DNA of 12,119 nucleotides from Archaeoglobales archaeon (GCA_003662985.1 QMZD01000019.1:1-12119), one strand, 5' to 3'; numbered from the stretch's first letter, positions 1 through 4,907 are shown. The notes: generated by a model from the letters alone, not told the origin. Translations and numbers: made by a program.

Positions 1-361
1 GCATTCCAAAACTTGAAAGAAGGAAGAAACCGAGGCTAACGGGAAAGTGTGGCGGAGTACCCTCCGGGAAAACGCCGATTAAGAAGAGTGAGAAAATACC
101 GGCGGCGAAAATAAAGCTTCCAATTTTGCCAAGTACCCTTTCTTGAGATTTTACCAGTTTATAAGCAAAAACAAGGCCAAACAGACCGGATAAAATCAGA
201 CCGTAGTTCAAAATGTAGTTACCTTCCAACCCTGCCCTTCCAAGATCGCTTATCGCATTATTCTGGAAAGAAAACCGGGGATGAGTTGATATTGCTAGAA
301 AAATGCTAACGAAGGCTATAAGAGGAGACAGGATTCCAGCATACCTGTAAACGACTTCCAC
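1..361 (-). CDS. DUF998-like multi-pass membrane protein, 5' part (runs off left edge)
   Basis: The minus strand is open from a GTG at 361 to the window edge: 120 codons with no stop. The translation begins MEVVYRYAGILSPLIAFVSI and has hydrophobic stretches at about residues 8-24, 52-66 and 78-94. The pattern I-S-D-L-G (residues 39-43) followed by an N-Y-x-L-N-Y-G-L-I motif, then a Gly-rich helix ending in F-P-E-G-T-P-P-H, is what I know from the DUF998 family, whose function is unknown. An in-frame TAA lies eight codons upstream of the GTG, and a TATA-like element at 383-392 is centred about 26 bases before it. This suggests a leaderless start and makes GTG the only good candidate. The C-terminal part lies outside the window. 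The family call rests on motif memory, not on a search. Confidence 0.7.
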   Translation of the reverse strand, partial: MEVVYRYAGILSPLIAFVSIFLAISTHPRFSFQNNAISDLGRAGLEGNYILNYGLILSGLFGLVFAYKLVKSQERVLGKIGSFIFAAGIFSLFLIGVFPEGTPPHFPVSLGFFLLSSFGM

Positions 362-382
362 TTTCGAGAGTCGAAGACTGAA

Positions 383-392
383 TTAATAAAAT
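383..392 (-). promoter_or_regulatory. TATA-like element of the DUF998-like gene
   Basis: On the minus strand this reads as a TAATTTTATTAA-like box. Its centre is about 26 bases upstream of the GTG at 361, so transcription would start at or next to the start codon. No Shine-Dalgarno sequence precedes the GTG. Confidence 0.4.
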
Positions 393-448
393 TACCCCCA
401 GTTTGGTATTTACTTTGGCTGTATTTTGGTTATTATTACATCTAATTT

Positions 449-697
449 TTATTTCACTTCTTTTTCCTCTCTGAAAACCTCGTCCATAATTTTAAGAAGT
501 TTCTTACTCAGCATCGCTTTTGGTTTGCAGTTTGGACAGACGGGAACTAGATTCTCATAATCTCTATAGACCGATCTTTTATAAACGGCAAAATAACCTA
601 AGCAATCTAAACAAACGGTTTTCCCGCAGATTTCACACTCTCTTGCGTTTTTAAAATCCATTTCTTTTCCGCAAACTGAACATTTTACGGTATCCAC
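449..697 (-). CDS. small eight-cysteine zinc-binding protein
   Basis: An 82-residue protein of unknown function. From the GTG at 697 it begins MDTVKCSVCGKEMDF and has four CxxC pairs: Cys6/9, Cys21/24, Cys29/32 and Cys54/57. This ordering suggests two zinc sites, perhaps interleaved as in RING or FYVE-like cross-brace folds, with a basic linker between the third and fourth pairs and a charged C-terminal helix (KKLLKIMDEVFREEKEVK). The frame extends to a TTG at 718. I prefer GTG 697 because a TATA-like element at 719-727 is centred about 26 bases upstream of it and there is no ribosome binding site for the TTG. It stands alone, with the DUF998-like gene downstream and the roadblock operon upstream on the same strand. 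A nucleic-acid or protein-binding adaptor role is inference only. Confidence 0.7.
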   Translation of the reverse strand: MDTVKCSVCGKEMDFKNARECEICGKTVCLDCLGYFAVYKRSVYRDYENLVPVCPNCKPKAMLSKKLLKIMDEVFREEKEVK

Positions 698-738
698 AAT
701 ATAATGTTGTCCTAGCAATTAAATTACTTTTTCGATGG

Positions 739-762
739 ATAAAAACGATTGCTCGTTTTTAT
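739..762 (-). terminator. GCAA-tetraloop hairpin ending the roadblock operon
   Basis: A perfect 10-bp stem (739-748 with 753-762) closes a four-base loop that reads GCAA on the minus strand, a stable GNRA-type loop. The stem contains a run of five T in its 3' arm on the minus strand. It lies 30 bases after the stop of the last operon gene and just before the TATA-like element of the next gene, so a role as transcription terminator or 3'-end stabiliser is plausible. Confidence 0.5.
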
Positions 763-791
763 TAGCTTATTTTATTTATTTTTTTATTTGA

Positions 792-1007
792 CTAATTTCC
801 AATTTTGTAAGCTCTGACTATCTCTCTCATCTCTTTGCCCATTTTTGATGCAGATTCTTTGTCGATAAAAAAGTATGAGTAAATTTCTGCCCTATTTATA
901 GCCTCCTCAATTCCCTCATCAGCAGAGGACTCGAGAATCTTCTCAATTTTTTCAGAATTAAAGCCGAGGTACTTCCTTGCAACCTCTTTAAGTTCTTCAA
1001 CAACCAA
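792..1007 (-). CDS. small helical protein, third gene of the roadblock operon
   Basis: A 71-residue protein I do not recognise. It is rich in Glu, Lys and Ala and predicted by eye to be almost wholly helical: an N-terminal amphipathic segment, a S-A-D-E-G-I-E-E-A-I stretch near residues 28-37, and an aromatic patch Y-S-Y-F-F at 43-47. There is no signal peptide, membrane segment or cysteine. The start is a TTG at 1007, five bases after the stop of the DUF2226 gene. No ATG or GTG is available: in this frame a TGA lies upstream inside the previous gene, and the first downstream Met is near residue 56. The position implies translational coupling with the two genes before it and a role as their partner, which is inference. 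Confidence 0.65.
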   Translation of the reverse strand: MVVEELKEVARKYLGFNSEKIEKILESSADEGIEEAINRAEIYSYFFIDKESASKMGKEMREIVRAYKIGN

Positions 1008-1012
1008 GTTTG

Positions 1013-1825
1013 CTAGATCGGAGTCTTTTTTTTTAACTCCTCTTCGAAGATTTCATCCTCTATAACTCTTCTGAGGATACTTTCGATTTCCTCTTCTTCG
1101 GGAGGTTTAATCCTGTACTTCTTGAAAAGTTCCGATCTATCAACAATCTCAAGTTCTGGATTTCTTTTTATTATCTTCTCTATTTCTTCCGGTCTTTTTA
1201 GGTACGCATCTATTTTACCCCTGAAATTGAGAAGGTTTAGGACGAGATTTCCGGTTATCGCCTCACTCGTGTTGAAATAGGCAGCGCCCCTGATTTTCCC
1301 ATCTTTGAGCAGAATAATTACCTCTCCATCATCGGCTTTTGCGTTTATTACGCCAGTGAAATTCTTCAGTCTCGAGATGTATGTTTTAACATTCGATTCT
1401 ACACTCTCGACGAGATTCTCAGCTTTTATCCCGAATCTTAACGTGGGATACTCCGGTTCTTCTAGTTCTTCTTTCAGTTCATCCAGGGATTTAAGAAACG
1501 CCTCTTCAGGATTATATTCGATACATAGTGAGATTTTCTCATTGTCAAGCTCGGTAACATCTACAATTGGTTCTTTAAAGCTTAAAATTTTGTCAAACGC
1601 TTCTTTTCCCAGGTACTCAGTTTTTTTTAATACCTCTTCAACCCCTGCTATGATTTCCTCCCCTTTCGAGAAGAAGATAAAACCCAAGTAGAATCCTTCC
1701 TTGGTTTTGTATGCAACCTCGATGTATCCCGTGAATTCCATGGTTTTTAGCTCTTCGAGTAACTCAGAAACATCAATTTTTTCTCCAGACCTTATTTTTT
1801 CCCCCTTGGGAACATATAACGGCAT
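1013..1825 (-). CDS. DUF2226 protein with two PATAN-like repeats
   Basis: A 270-residue soluble protein resembling the archaeal DUF2226 family (function unknown); the N-terminal M-P-x-x-V-P-K-G-E is characteristic. Two modules share one plan. Around residues 20-84 and 146-206, a helix (ELLEEL / VKTYISRL) is followed by F-T-G-Y-I / F-T-G-V-I, a strand pair, then F-F-S-K-G-E-E-I-I-A-G / I-L-L-K-D-G-K-I-R-G-A. That G-x-I-x-x-A hairpin recalls the PATAN (DUF4388) fold of bacterial response regulators and gliding-motility proteins. The C-terminal 60 residues are charged and helical (EEEEIESILRRV near 243-254). The gene's ATG shares one base with the stop of the upstream roadblock gene (TAATG), so the two are probably coupled. 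Proposed role: scaffold or adaptor working with the roadblock protein, inferred from neighbourhood and fold resemblance. The family name is from memory. Confidence 0.75.
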   Translation of the reverse strand: MPLYVPKGEKIRSGEKIDVSELLEELKTMEFTGYIEVAYKTKEGFYLGFIFFSKGEEIIAGVEEVLKKTEYLGKEAFDKILSFKEPIVDVTELDNEKISLCIEYNPEEAFLKSLDELKEELEEPEYPTLRFGIKAENLVESVESNVKTYISRLKNFTGVINAKADDGEVIILLKDGKIRGAAYFNTSEAITGNLVLNLLNFRGKIDAYLKRPEEIEKIIKRNPELEIVDRSELFKKYRIKPPEEEEIESILRRVIEDEIFEEELKKKTPI

Positions 1826-2166
1826 TAGATCGCCTCTCTGAATTTTTCTATCCCCTGTTTGAGCTGGAGATTTATGAGACCGAGATTAACTACTTGTTCG
1901 GAAACGATTATCAGTAGGAACCCATCAACCTTAAAGATTACTATTTGTCCCATATCCGTTCTGATCTGGATGCTCTCCAAATCTTCTCCTAATGATTCGC
2001 ATAACCTTCTGGCAGAATTGAGGAGGGGAAGTGTGAAGTTTTTGAAAGGTTCAACTAGGCTATCATCATAGGTTAGAGATGCAATTTCTTTTCCCGATTC
2101 TGAGAGTAGAATGCTAGCTTTAACCCCCTCTATTCTCTGAAATTCTGCCAGAACTCTTTCAATCAT
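1825..2166 (-). CDS. roadblock/LC7 domain protein (MglB-like)
   Basis: A 113-residue single-domain protein of the usual roadblock length. It has a first helix (residues 2-12), G-V-K-A-S-I-L-L-S-E-S-G-K-E-I-A (14-29) as the first beta hairpin, a long central helix (about 37-59), the strand pair I-Q-I-R-T-D-M-G-Q-I-V-I-F-K-V (66-80), D-G-F-L-L-I-I-V-S (81-89), and a final helix. Roadblock proteins form dimers that act as activators or scaffolds for Ras-like GTPases, such as MglB for MglA. No GTPase gene is in this window, so the partner must be elsewhere if it exists. The start is well supported: AAAGGTGA at 2171-2178 lies four bases before the ATG, with a TATA-like element at 2196-2206. It is the first gene of a three-gene operon with the DUF2226 protein and a small helical protein. 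Confidence 0.85.
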   Translation of the reverse strand: MIERVLAEFQRIEGVKASILLSESGKEIASLTYDDSLVEPFKNFTLPLLNSARRLCESLGEDLESIQIRTDMGQIVIFKVDGFLLIIVSEQVVNLGLINLQLKQGIEKFREAI

Positions 2167-2170
2167 CTTT

Positions 2171-2206
2171 TCACCTTTTAAACAGGTAACTGAGAATAAA
2201 TAAAAG
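2171..2206 (-). promoter_or_regulatory. promoter and ribosome binding site of the roadblock operon
   Basis: On the minus strand a CTTTTATTTAT box at 2196-2206 is followed about 25 bases later by the AAAGGTGA ribosome binding site (2171-2178) and the ATG at 2166. This geometry implies a very short leader carrying the Shine-Dalgarno sequence. Confidence 0.55.
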
Positions 2207-2425
2207 ATTTACTGAACCCATAATTATAATGAGTTTTCTTTCTTCTAAATTCTGATAAAAAATAAATTCATTAGAAAAATTTACCGGTAATAAAAACTCT
2301 ATAAAACTTTTTCCTAACCCTCAACTCAAAATCATTTATTAAAATTCCTCGACAATTCCTTTTATAAATTACATCTTGCCGGTTTACTTAAAAAAATCCG
2401 TAACACACTCCAATCAACCTAAAGA

Positions 2426-2477
2426 TTTATATAAGAGAAGGGTAAGAAATCGAATGATAACCAAATTTTGGGGGTGT
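2426..2477 (+). promoter_or_regulatory. strong histone promoter and ribosome binding site
   Basis: TTTATATAAG at 2426-2435, preceded by an AAAG that fits an archaeal BRE, is one of the best TATA boxes in the window. GGGGGTGT at 2470-2477 is the ribosome binding site five bases before the ATG at 2483, and it decides against the out-of-frame ATG at 2479. A strong promoter fits an abundant chromatin protein. Confidence 0.65.
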
Positions 2478-2482
2478 AATGA

Positions 2483-2686
2483 ATGGAATTGCCATTGGCA
2501 CCTGTTGAGAGAATTATAAGAAATGCTGGCGCCCCGAGAGTCAGTGAAGATGCAAAAAAAGCTCTCGCAGAAGCTTTGGAGGAATACGCTCTGAAGGTTT
2601 CGAAGAAAGCTGTAGATCTTGCCAATCACGCTGGCAGGAAGACTGTTAAGGCCGAAGACGTAAAGATGGCCGCAAAAGAATTTTAA
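2483..2686 (+). CDS. archaeal histone (HMf type)
   Basis: A 67-residue minimal histone fold. It begins [20 protein letters not shown], matching the N-terminus of HMfA/HMfB almost residue for residue, followed by [10 protein letters not shown] (start of alpha-2), the long central helix, and the signature [12 protein letters not shown] (about 49-60) of the second loop and alpha-3. It has no tail; the last residues are A-A-K-E-F, about two shorter than HMfB. Archaeal histones dimerise and stack into hypernucleosomes that wrap DNA. The protein is well supplied with DNA-contacting basic residues, including Arg10 and Arg52-Lys53. The gene is monocistronic: it has its own promoter, a T-rich run follows the stop, and ftr has a separate promoter. 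Confidence 0.97.
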   Translation: MELPLAPVERIIRNAGAPRVSEDAKKALAEALEEYALKVSKKAVDLANHAGRKTVKAEDVKMAAKEF

Positions 2687-2735
2687 TCTCTTTTTAAACC
2701 ATTTATATTTTTTAACAATTTTTTAAGGCTTTTTT
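2687..2735 (+). terminator. T-rich terminator after the histone gene
   Basis: The stop codon is followed by successive T tracts (CTTTTTAAA, TATTTTTTAAC, ATTTTTTAAGGC and TTTTTTAAT) without an obvious hairpin. Oligo-T tracts of this kind are the normal archaeal termination signal. Confidence 0.5.
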
Positions 2736-2773
2736 AATAATTAATTCTAACAGTTAGAGCTGATTAAAATCAA

Positions 2774-2814
2774 AACTTTAATATCAATTCACTCCCTCTT
2801 AAGCTAAGGTGATT
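2774..2814 (+). promoter_or_regulatory. ftr promoter and ribosome binding site
   Basis: AACTTTAATATC at about 2774-2785 is a TATA-like element preceded by a purine-rich stretch, and AGGTGAT at 2808-2814 is a ribosome binding site just before the ATG at 2817. The predicted transcript would have a leader of about ten bases. Confidence 0.5.
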
Positions 2815-2816
2815 GG

Positions 2817-3710
2817 ATGAAAGTAAATGGAGTTGAGGTGGAAGATACATTTGCCGAGGCGTTTGGTATTAAAATCGCAAGGGTTTTGATTACGGCCTAC
2901 GACTACGATTGGGCGATGGTTGCAGCAACAGAGGCAACCGGTTTTGGAACTTCTGTCATAATGTGCCCGGCGGAGGCAGGAGTTGAAATGAAAGTTCCAC
3001 CCTCAGAAACACCCGATGGTAGGCCAGGAGTATACATCCAAATATGCCACATGTCAAAGAAAGGACTTGAGGAACAGTTACTCGCGAGACTTGGACAGTG
3101 CGTCCTGACGGCCCCAACAACAGCAGCATTTAACGGTTTGCCAGATGCTGAAAACAAATTCGATACAGGTTTCAAGCTAAAATTCTTTGCAGACGGTTTT
3201 GAAAGAGAGCTAGAGATGGGAGGAAGAAAATGCTGGGCTGTGCCGATGATGCAGGGAGAATTCATAATTGAGAATGATATCGGATACGTTGATGGTGTTG
3301 CTGGTGGAAACTTCTTCATCCTTGCAGAAACTCAGCCATCGGGACTCGCGGCGGCTAAAGCAGCAGTGCAAGCCATAATGGATGTTGAGGGTGTTATAAC
3401 ACCTTTCCCAGGTGGGATTGTTGCTTCAGGTTCAAAAGTGGGAGCTAATAAGTACAAGTTTCTGAAGGCAACGACAAACGAGAAATTTGCACCGACGTTA
3501 AAGGATAAGGTAGAAGGATCCAATATTCCAGAGAATGTGAATGCTGTTTATGAGCTTGTTATCAACGGTTTGAACATCGATGCTGTCAAAAAGGCAACAA
3601 AAGTAGGGATAGAAGCAGCAACAAAGATACCTGGAGTTGTGAAGATTACAGCCGGAAACTATGGCGGAAAGCTTGGACAGCATTTAATCAATCTGCACGA
3701 ACTGTTCTAA
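2817..3710 (+). CDS. ftr: formylmethanofuran:tetrahydromethanopterin formyltransferase
   Basis: A 297-residue cytoplasmic enzyme of the usual Ftr length. It moves the formyl group between N-formylmethanofuran and tetrahydromethanopterin. In methanogens this is the second step of CO2 reduction; in Archaeoglobales the same step normally runs in the oxidative direction. The N-terminus (M-K-V-N-G-V-E-V-E-D-T-F-A-E-A-F-G) and the following I-T-A-Y-D-Y-D-W-A are family signatures, as are T-E-A-T-G-F-G-T-S-V-I-M-C-P-A-E-A-G and P-D-G-R-P-G. Further hallmarks are T-A-P-T-T-A-A-F-N-G and, in the C-terminal lobe, F-P-G-G-I-V-A-S-G-S-K-V-G-A-N-K-Y and the final N-Y-G-G-K-L-G-Q-H. The start follows an AGGTGAT ribosome binding site. 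It is monocistronic, with a T-rich run directly after the stop, and no other C1-pathway gene is adjacent. Confidence 0.97.
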   Translation: MKVNGVEVEDTFAEAFGIKIARVLITAYDYDWAMVAATEATGFGTSVIMCPAEAGVEMKVPPSETPDGRPGVYIQICHMSKKGLEEQLLARLGQCVLTAPTTAAFNGLPDAENKFDTGFKLKFFADGFERELEMGGRKCWAVPMMQGEFIIENDIGYVDGVAGGNFFILAETQPSGLAAAKAAVQAIMDVEGVITPFPGGIVASGSKVGANKYKFLKATTNEKFAPTLKDKVEGSNIPENVNAVYELVINGLNIDAVKKATKVGIEAATKIPGVVKITAGNYGGKLGQHLINLHELF

Positions 3711-3742
3711 TTTTTTTATTTTGTTTTTATTTTGTTGTTTTA
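3711..3742 (+). terminator. oligo-T terminator after ftr
   Basis: Beginning right after the TAA, runs of T (TTTTTTTATTTTGTTTTTAT and on to TTGTTGTTTTATG) give four T tracts within 32 bases. There is no strong hairpin. This is typical of archaeal intrinsic termination. Confidence 0.6.
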
Positions 3743-3829
3743 TGTTACAATGGACTGGAATCCGGAAATTCACAGCTTTTAGAACGAATTAAAGTTAACG
3801 TTTAATCACATCATTTGAAATTTAGAAAT

Positions 3830-3872
3830 CTTTATCTTTAGTTTTCTGAACTATCTTTAAGGCAGAAGGTGA
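3830..3872 (+). promoter_or_regulatory. promoter and ribosome binding site of the 31-codon ORF
   Basis: CTTTATCTTTA at 3830-3840 would place the transcription start near 3860, followed at once by AAGGTGA at 3866-3872. The arrangement matches the roadblock and ftr genes in this window. Confidence 0.4.
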
Positions 3873-3878
3873 AAATAG

Positions 3879-3974
3879 ATGTGCATGGTGGCCATGGTAA
3901 GAATCGGTAGCACCCAGAAAAAGAATTCTAAGAGGGAACTACTCTCCAAGTTGTTAAACAATCGCAGAAAGTAG
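3879..3974 (+). CDS. candidate 31-residue basic small protein
   Basis: The ORF encodes a 31-residue peptide beginning MCMVAMVRIGSTQKK and ending in a Leu/Lys/Arg-rich stretch (K-R-E-L-L-S-K-L-L-N-N-R-R-K). It is judged real from its signals. A TATA-like CTTTATCTTTA lies at 3830-3840. AAGGTGA at 3866-3872 sits six bases before the ATG, the same spacing and sequence as at the confident genes here. The N-terminal M-C-M-V-A loosely recalls the M-C-start metal-binding HypC/CooT proteins, but the peptide is far shorter and I do not assign it. Its last 15 codons lie over an inverted repeat whose 3' arm contains the TAG stop. It may instead be a structured RNA. Confidence 0.4.
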   Translation: MCMVAMVRIGSTQKKNSKRELLSKLLNNRRK

Positions 3975-3981
3975 TTCCCTC
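3932..3981 (+). repeat. perfect 12-bp inverted repeat with 26-base loop
   Basis: GAGGGAACTACT at 3932-3943 pairs perfectly with AGTAGTTCCCTC at 3970-3981. Inside the loop TTGTT/AACAA (3951-3961) could form a minor second stem. The sequence after it is pyrimidine-rich and reaches TTTTATTCT at about 3999-4007. The repeat could end a transcript of the 31-codon ORF, or be part of a structured RNA. Confidence 0.6.
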
Positions 3982-4064
3982 ATCCCCTACCCTTACTATT
4001 TTATTCTAACTAGTTCTAGCTTTCATAACCCATCTCTTTCTTTCGGCTTGATTCTCAGGTCTAG

Positions 4065-4250
4065 TTATGTCGCCATAATTGGATTTAAATAAAAAGCTTT
4101 TTTAAAACAATCTCGGGGATCATGGGGATTATGAGAGATGATAGCTGGATGTTCAGCGATGATAGAGCAGTTCTCTCTTCTTGAGATTAATAATCTCTCT
4201 ATCATTTGCATAAAATGGTGCTAATTCTTCCTTTTTGAAGTTATTGGCAT
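4065..4250 (-). pseudogene. interrupted small ORF, possible gene relic
   Basis: From an ATG at 4250, with a TATA-like run about 20-25 bases upstream, the minus strand reads MPITSKRKN, then a TAG. The same frame then continues for 51 codons, 48 of them from ATG 4211 (beginning MQMIERLLISRRENCSII), to a TAA at 4065. I recognise no family. It overlaps the hairpin-rich candidate RNA of the other strand, so the open frame may be chance. No Shine-Dalgarno sequence precedes either ATG. Confidence 0.15.
4111..4205 (+). ncRNA. candidate small structured RNA
   Basis: A TTTAAATAA box at 4084-4092 would start a transcript near 4112. The stretch after it is richer in G+C (about 47% over 75 bases) than the flanks. 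It can fold into GCTG/CAGC (4144-4147 with 4154-4157) and a 9-bp stem ATGATAGAG/CTCTATCAT (4159-4167 with 4197-4205) that encloses GAGATT/AATCTC. GATGATAG occurs twice (4138-4145 less its last base, and 4158-4165). A 20-codon frame (4122-4184) also fits. C/D-box motifs were looked for and are not convincing. This is a weak call. Confidence 0.25.
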
Positions 4251-4311
4251 TTTAAAAGAGGCTAGAATATAATAAAAATATAAAGATATAAAAAATTAAA
4301 AATTAAATTGT

Positions 4312-4629
4312 TCATCCCGGACGAATCGGTTCAGGAATGAGTGGCGACGGACTCCACAGCTCCATCGTTATGTGGGATGCATAATTGTGAAGCTCTTCCA
4401 GAGCTTTCTGAGTGACTTCATTTGAGTACCAGGAGGCCCAGCTTTCCATGTTCTCAAACTCATAGGTGCTGCTTGCCTGATTATGAGCGCCAGCAGCAAT
4501 CCTGTACGCACGGAACTCTTTAACACCTGGAACACTCAAAACCTTAGATATGGCATTTTGAACCCATGAGGGATATTCTTCCGCCTTTTCTGGCCTAATC
4601 GTCCATTTTACAATGTAAATCACACTCAT
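4312..4629 (-). CDS. dimeric alpha/beta-barrel (ABM-like) small protein
   Basis: A 105-residue soluble protein. The order strand (SVIYIVKWTIRPEK), helix (AEEYPSWVQNAISKVLSVPG), strand (V-K-E-F-R-A-Y-R), strand (S-S-T-Y-E-F-E-N), helix (MESWASWYSNEVTQKALEEL) and a last strand with I-T-M-E-L-W-S is the ferredoxin-like plan of the dimeric alpha/beta-barrel superfamily (ABM, NIPSNAP and heme-degrading relatives). The substrate is unknown. Aromatic residues and a His (H81 or H85, counted by eye) could line a pocket. A Pro-rich C-terminal tail (SPSPLIPEPIRPG) is unusual. The start is certain from GGAGGTGG at 4634-4641, four bases before the ATG. A palindrome at 4659-4674 sits between the putative TATA box and the gene, suggesting repressor control. 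The fold call is by pattern, not by search. Confidence 0.7.
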   Translation of the reverse strand: MSVIYIVKWTIRPEKAEEYPSWVQNAISKVLSVPGVKEFRAYRIAAGAHNQASSTYEFENMESWASWYSNEVTQKALEELHNYASHITMELWSPSPLIPEPIRPG

Positions 4630-4633
4630 TTTT

Positions 4634-4641
4634 CCACCTCC
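4634..4641 (-). promoter_or_regulatory. strong Shine-Dalgarno sequence
   Basis: GGAGGTGG on the minus strand lies four bases before the ATG at 4629. It is the strongest ribosome binding site in the window and predicts high translation when transcribed. Confidence 0.7.
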
Positions 4642-4658
4642 TTTTTTAGTTTCAAATC

Positions 4659-4674
4659 AATGATTTTCATCATT
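4659..4674 (-). promoter_or_regulatory. operator-like palindrome upstream of the ABM-like gene
   Basis: AATGAT-(4 bases)-ATCATT is a perfect 6-bp inverted repeat. It lies directly downstream of a TTTAATAA box (about 4675-4682) and 30 bases before the start codon, where a bound repressor would block transcription. The half-sites resemble those of metal-dependent repressor boxes (Fur-type AATGAT/ATCATT), though the spacing differs. The regulator is unknown. Confidence 0.35.
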
Positions 4675-4834
4675 ATTAAATCTTGTGTTATACAAAATAA
4701 AATTTATTTTATTTTAAGAAATATGAAACTAATAAGCCTGAGATCCTGAGGTGGTTTGATCTGTAATATCACAGTTTATTCCCCAAGTATATTAAAAATC
4801 AAATAAAAAGAGATATGAAGAGGCAAAATAAAAG

Positions 4835-4907
4835 TAGCCCCGTCCGGATTCGAACCGGAGTCTTCGGATCCAGAGTCCGAAAGGATCGACCGCTACCCCA
4901 CGGGGCT
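4835..4907 (-). tRNA. tRNA-Gln (anticodon CTG)
   Basis: On the minus strand, AGCCCCG (4901-4907) pairs with CGGGGCT (4836-4842) as the 7-bp acceptor stem, with A at 4835 as discriminator. The T arm is CCGG-TTCGAAT-CCGG. The anticodon arm is TCGGA-CTCTGGA-TCCGA, giving loop T33 and anticodon CTG, which reads CAG. CCA is not encoded. There is no intron: the anticodon loop has the normal seven bases. A TATA-like stretch lies near 4955-4970, and a T-rich CTTTTATTTT follows the 3' end. In archaea this tRNA is normally charged with Glu and amidated by GatDE. Confidence 0.95.

Larger units (their letters stand above)
2167..2482. other. divergent AT-rich intergenic region between the roadblock operon and histone gene
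   Basis: This gap of 316 bases holds the promoters of both flanking genes. It also has a perfect 10-bp palindrome TTACCGGTAA at 2281-2290, a related half (GCCGGTTTAC) near 2386-2395, and a further TATA-like run TTTTATAAAT near 2361-2370. I see no open frame with a start signal and no RNA gene in it. Confidence 0.5.
3711..4311. other. 600-base gap with structured and possibly expressed elements
   Basis: No large gene lies here. The gap holds the ftr terminator, a promoter plus 31-codon small ORF (3830-3974), a 12-bp inverted repeat (3932-3981), a perfect 12-bp palindrome AAAAAGCTTTTT (4091-4102), a hairpin-rich stretch richer in G+C than its surroundings (4111-4205), and an overlapping minus-strand frame interrupted by a TAG (4065-4250). 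The last 60 bases before the next gene's stop are almost pure A+T. Each element is described separately. Confidence 0.5.

Noticed and set aside
1305..2071. Plus-strand frames opposite the roadblock and DUF2226 genes
   Set aside because: Ser/Phe-rich translations typical of the antisense of Glu/Lys-rich genes. The minus-strand products have clear domains and signals.
2903..3683. Minus-strand frames opposite ftr
   Set aside because: They are antisense shadows of a highly conserved enzyme, with no promoter or ribosome binding site of their own.
4131..4180. C/D-box guide RNA
   Set aside because: GATGATA motifs resemble C boxes, but no CTGA D box occurs at the required spacing.
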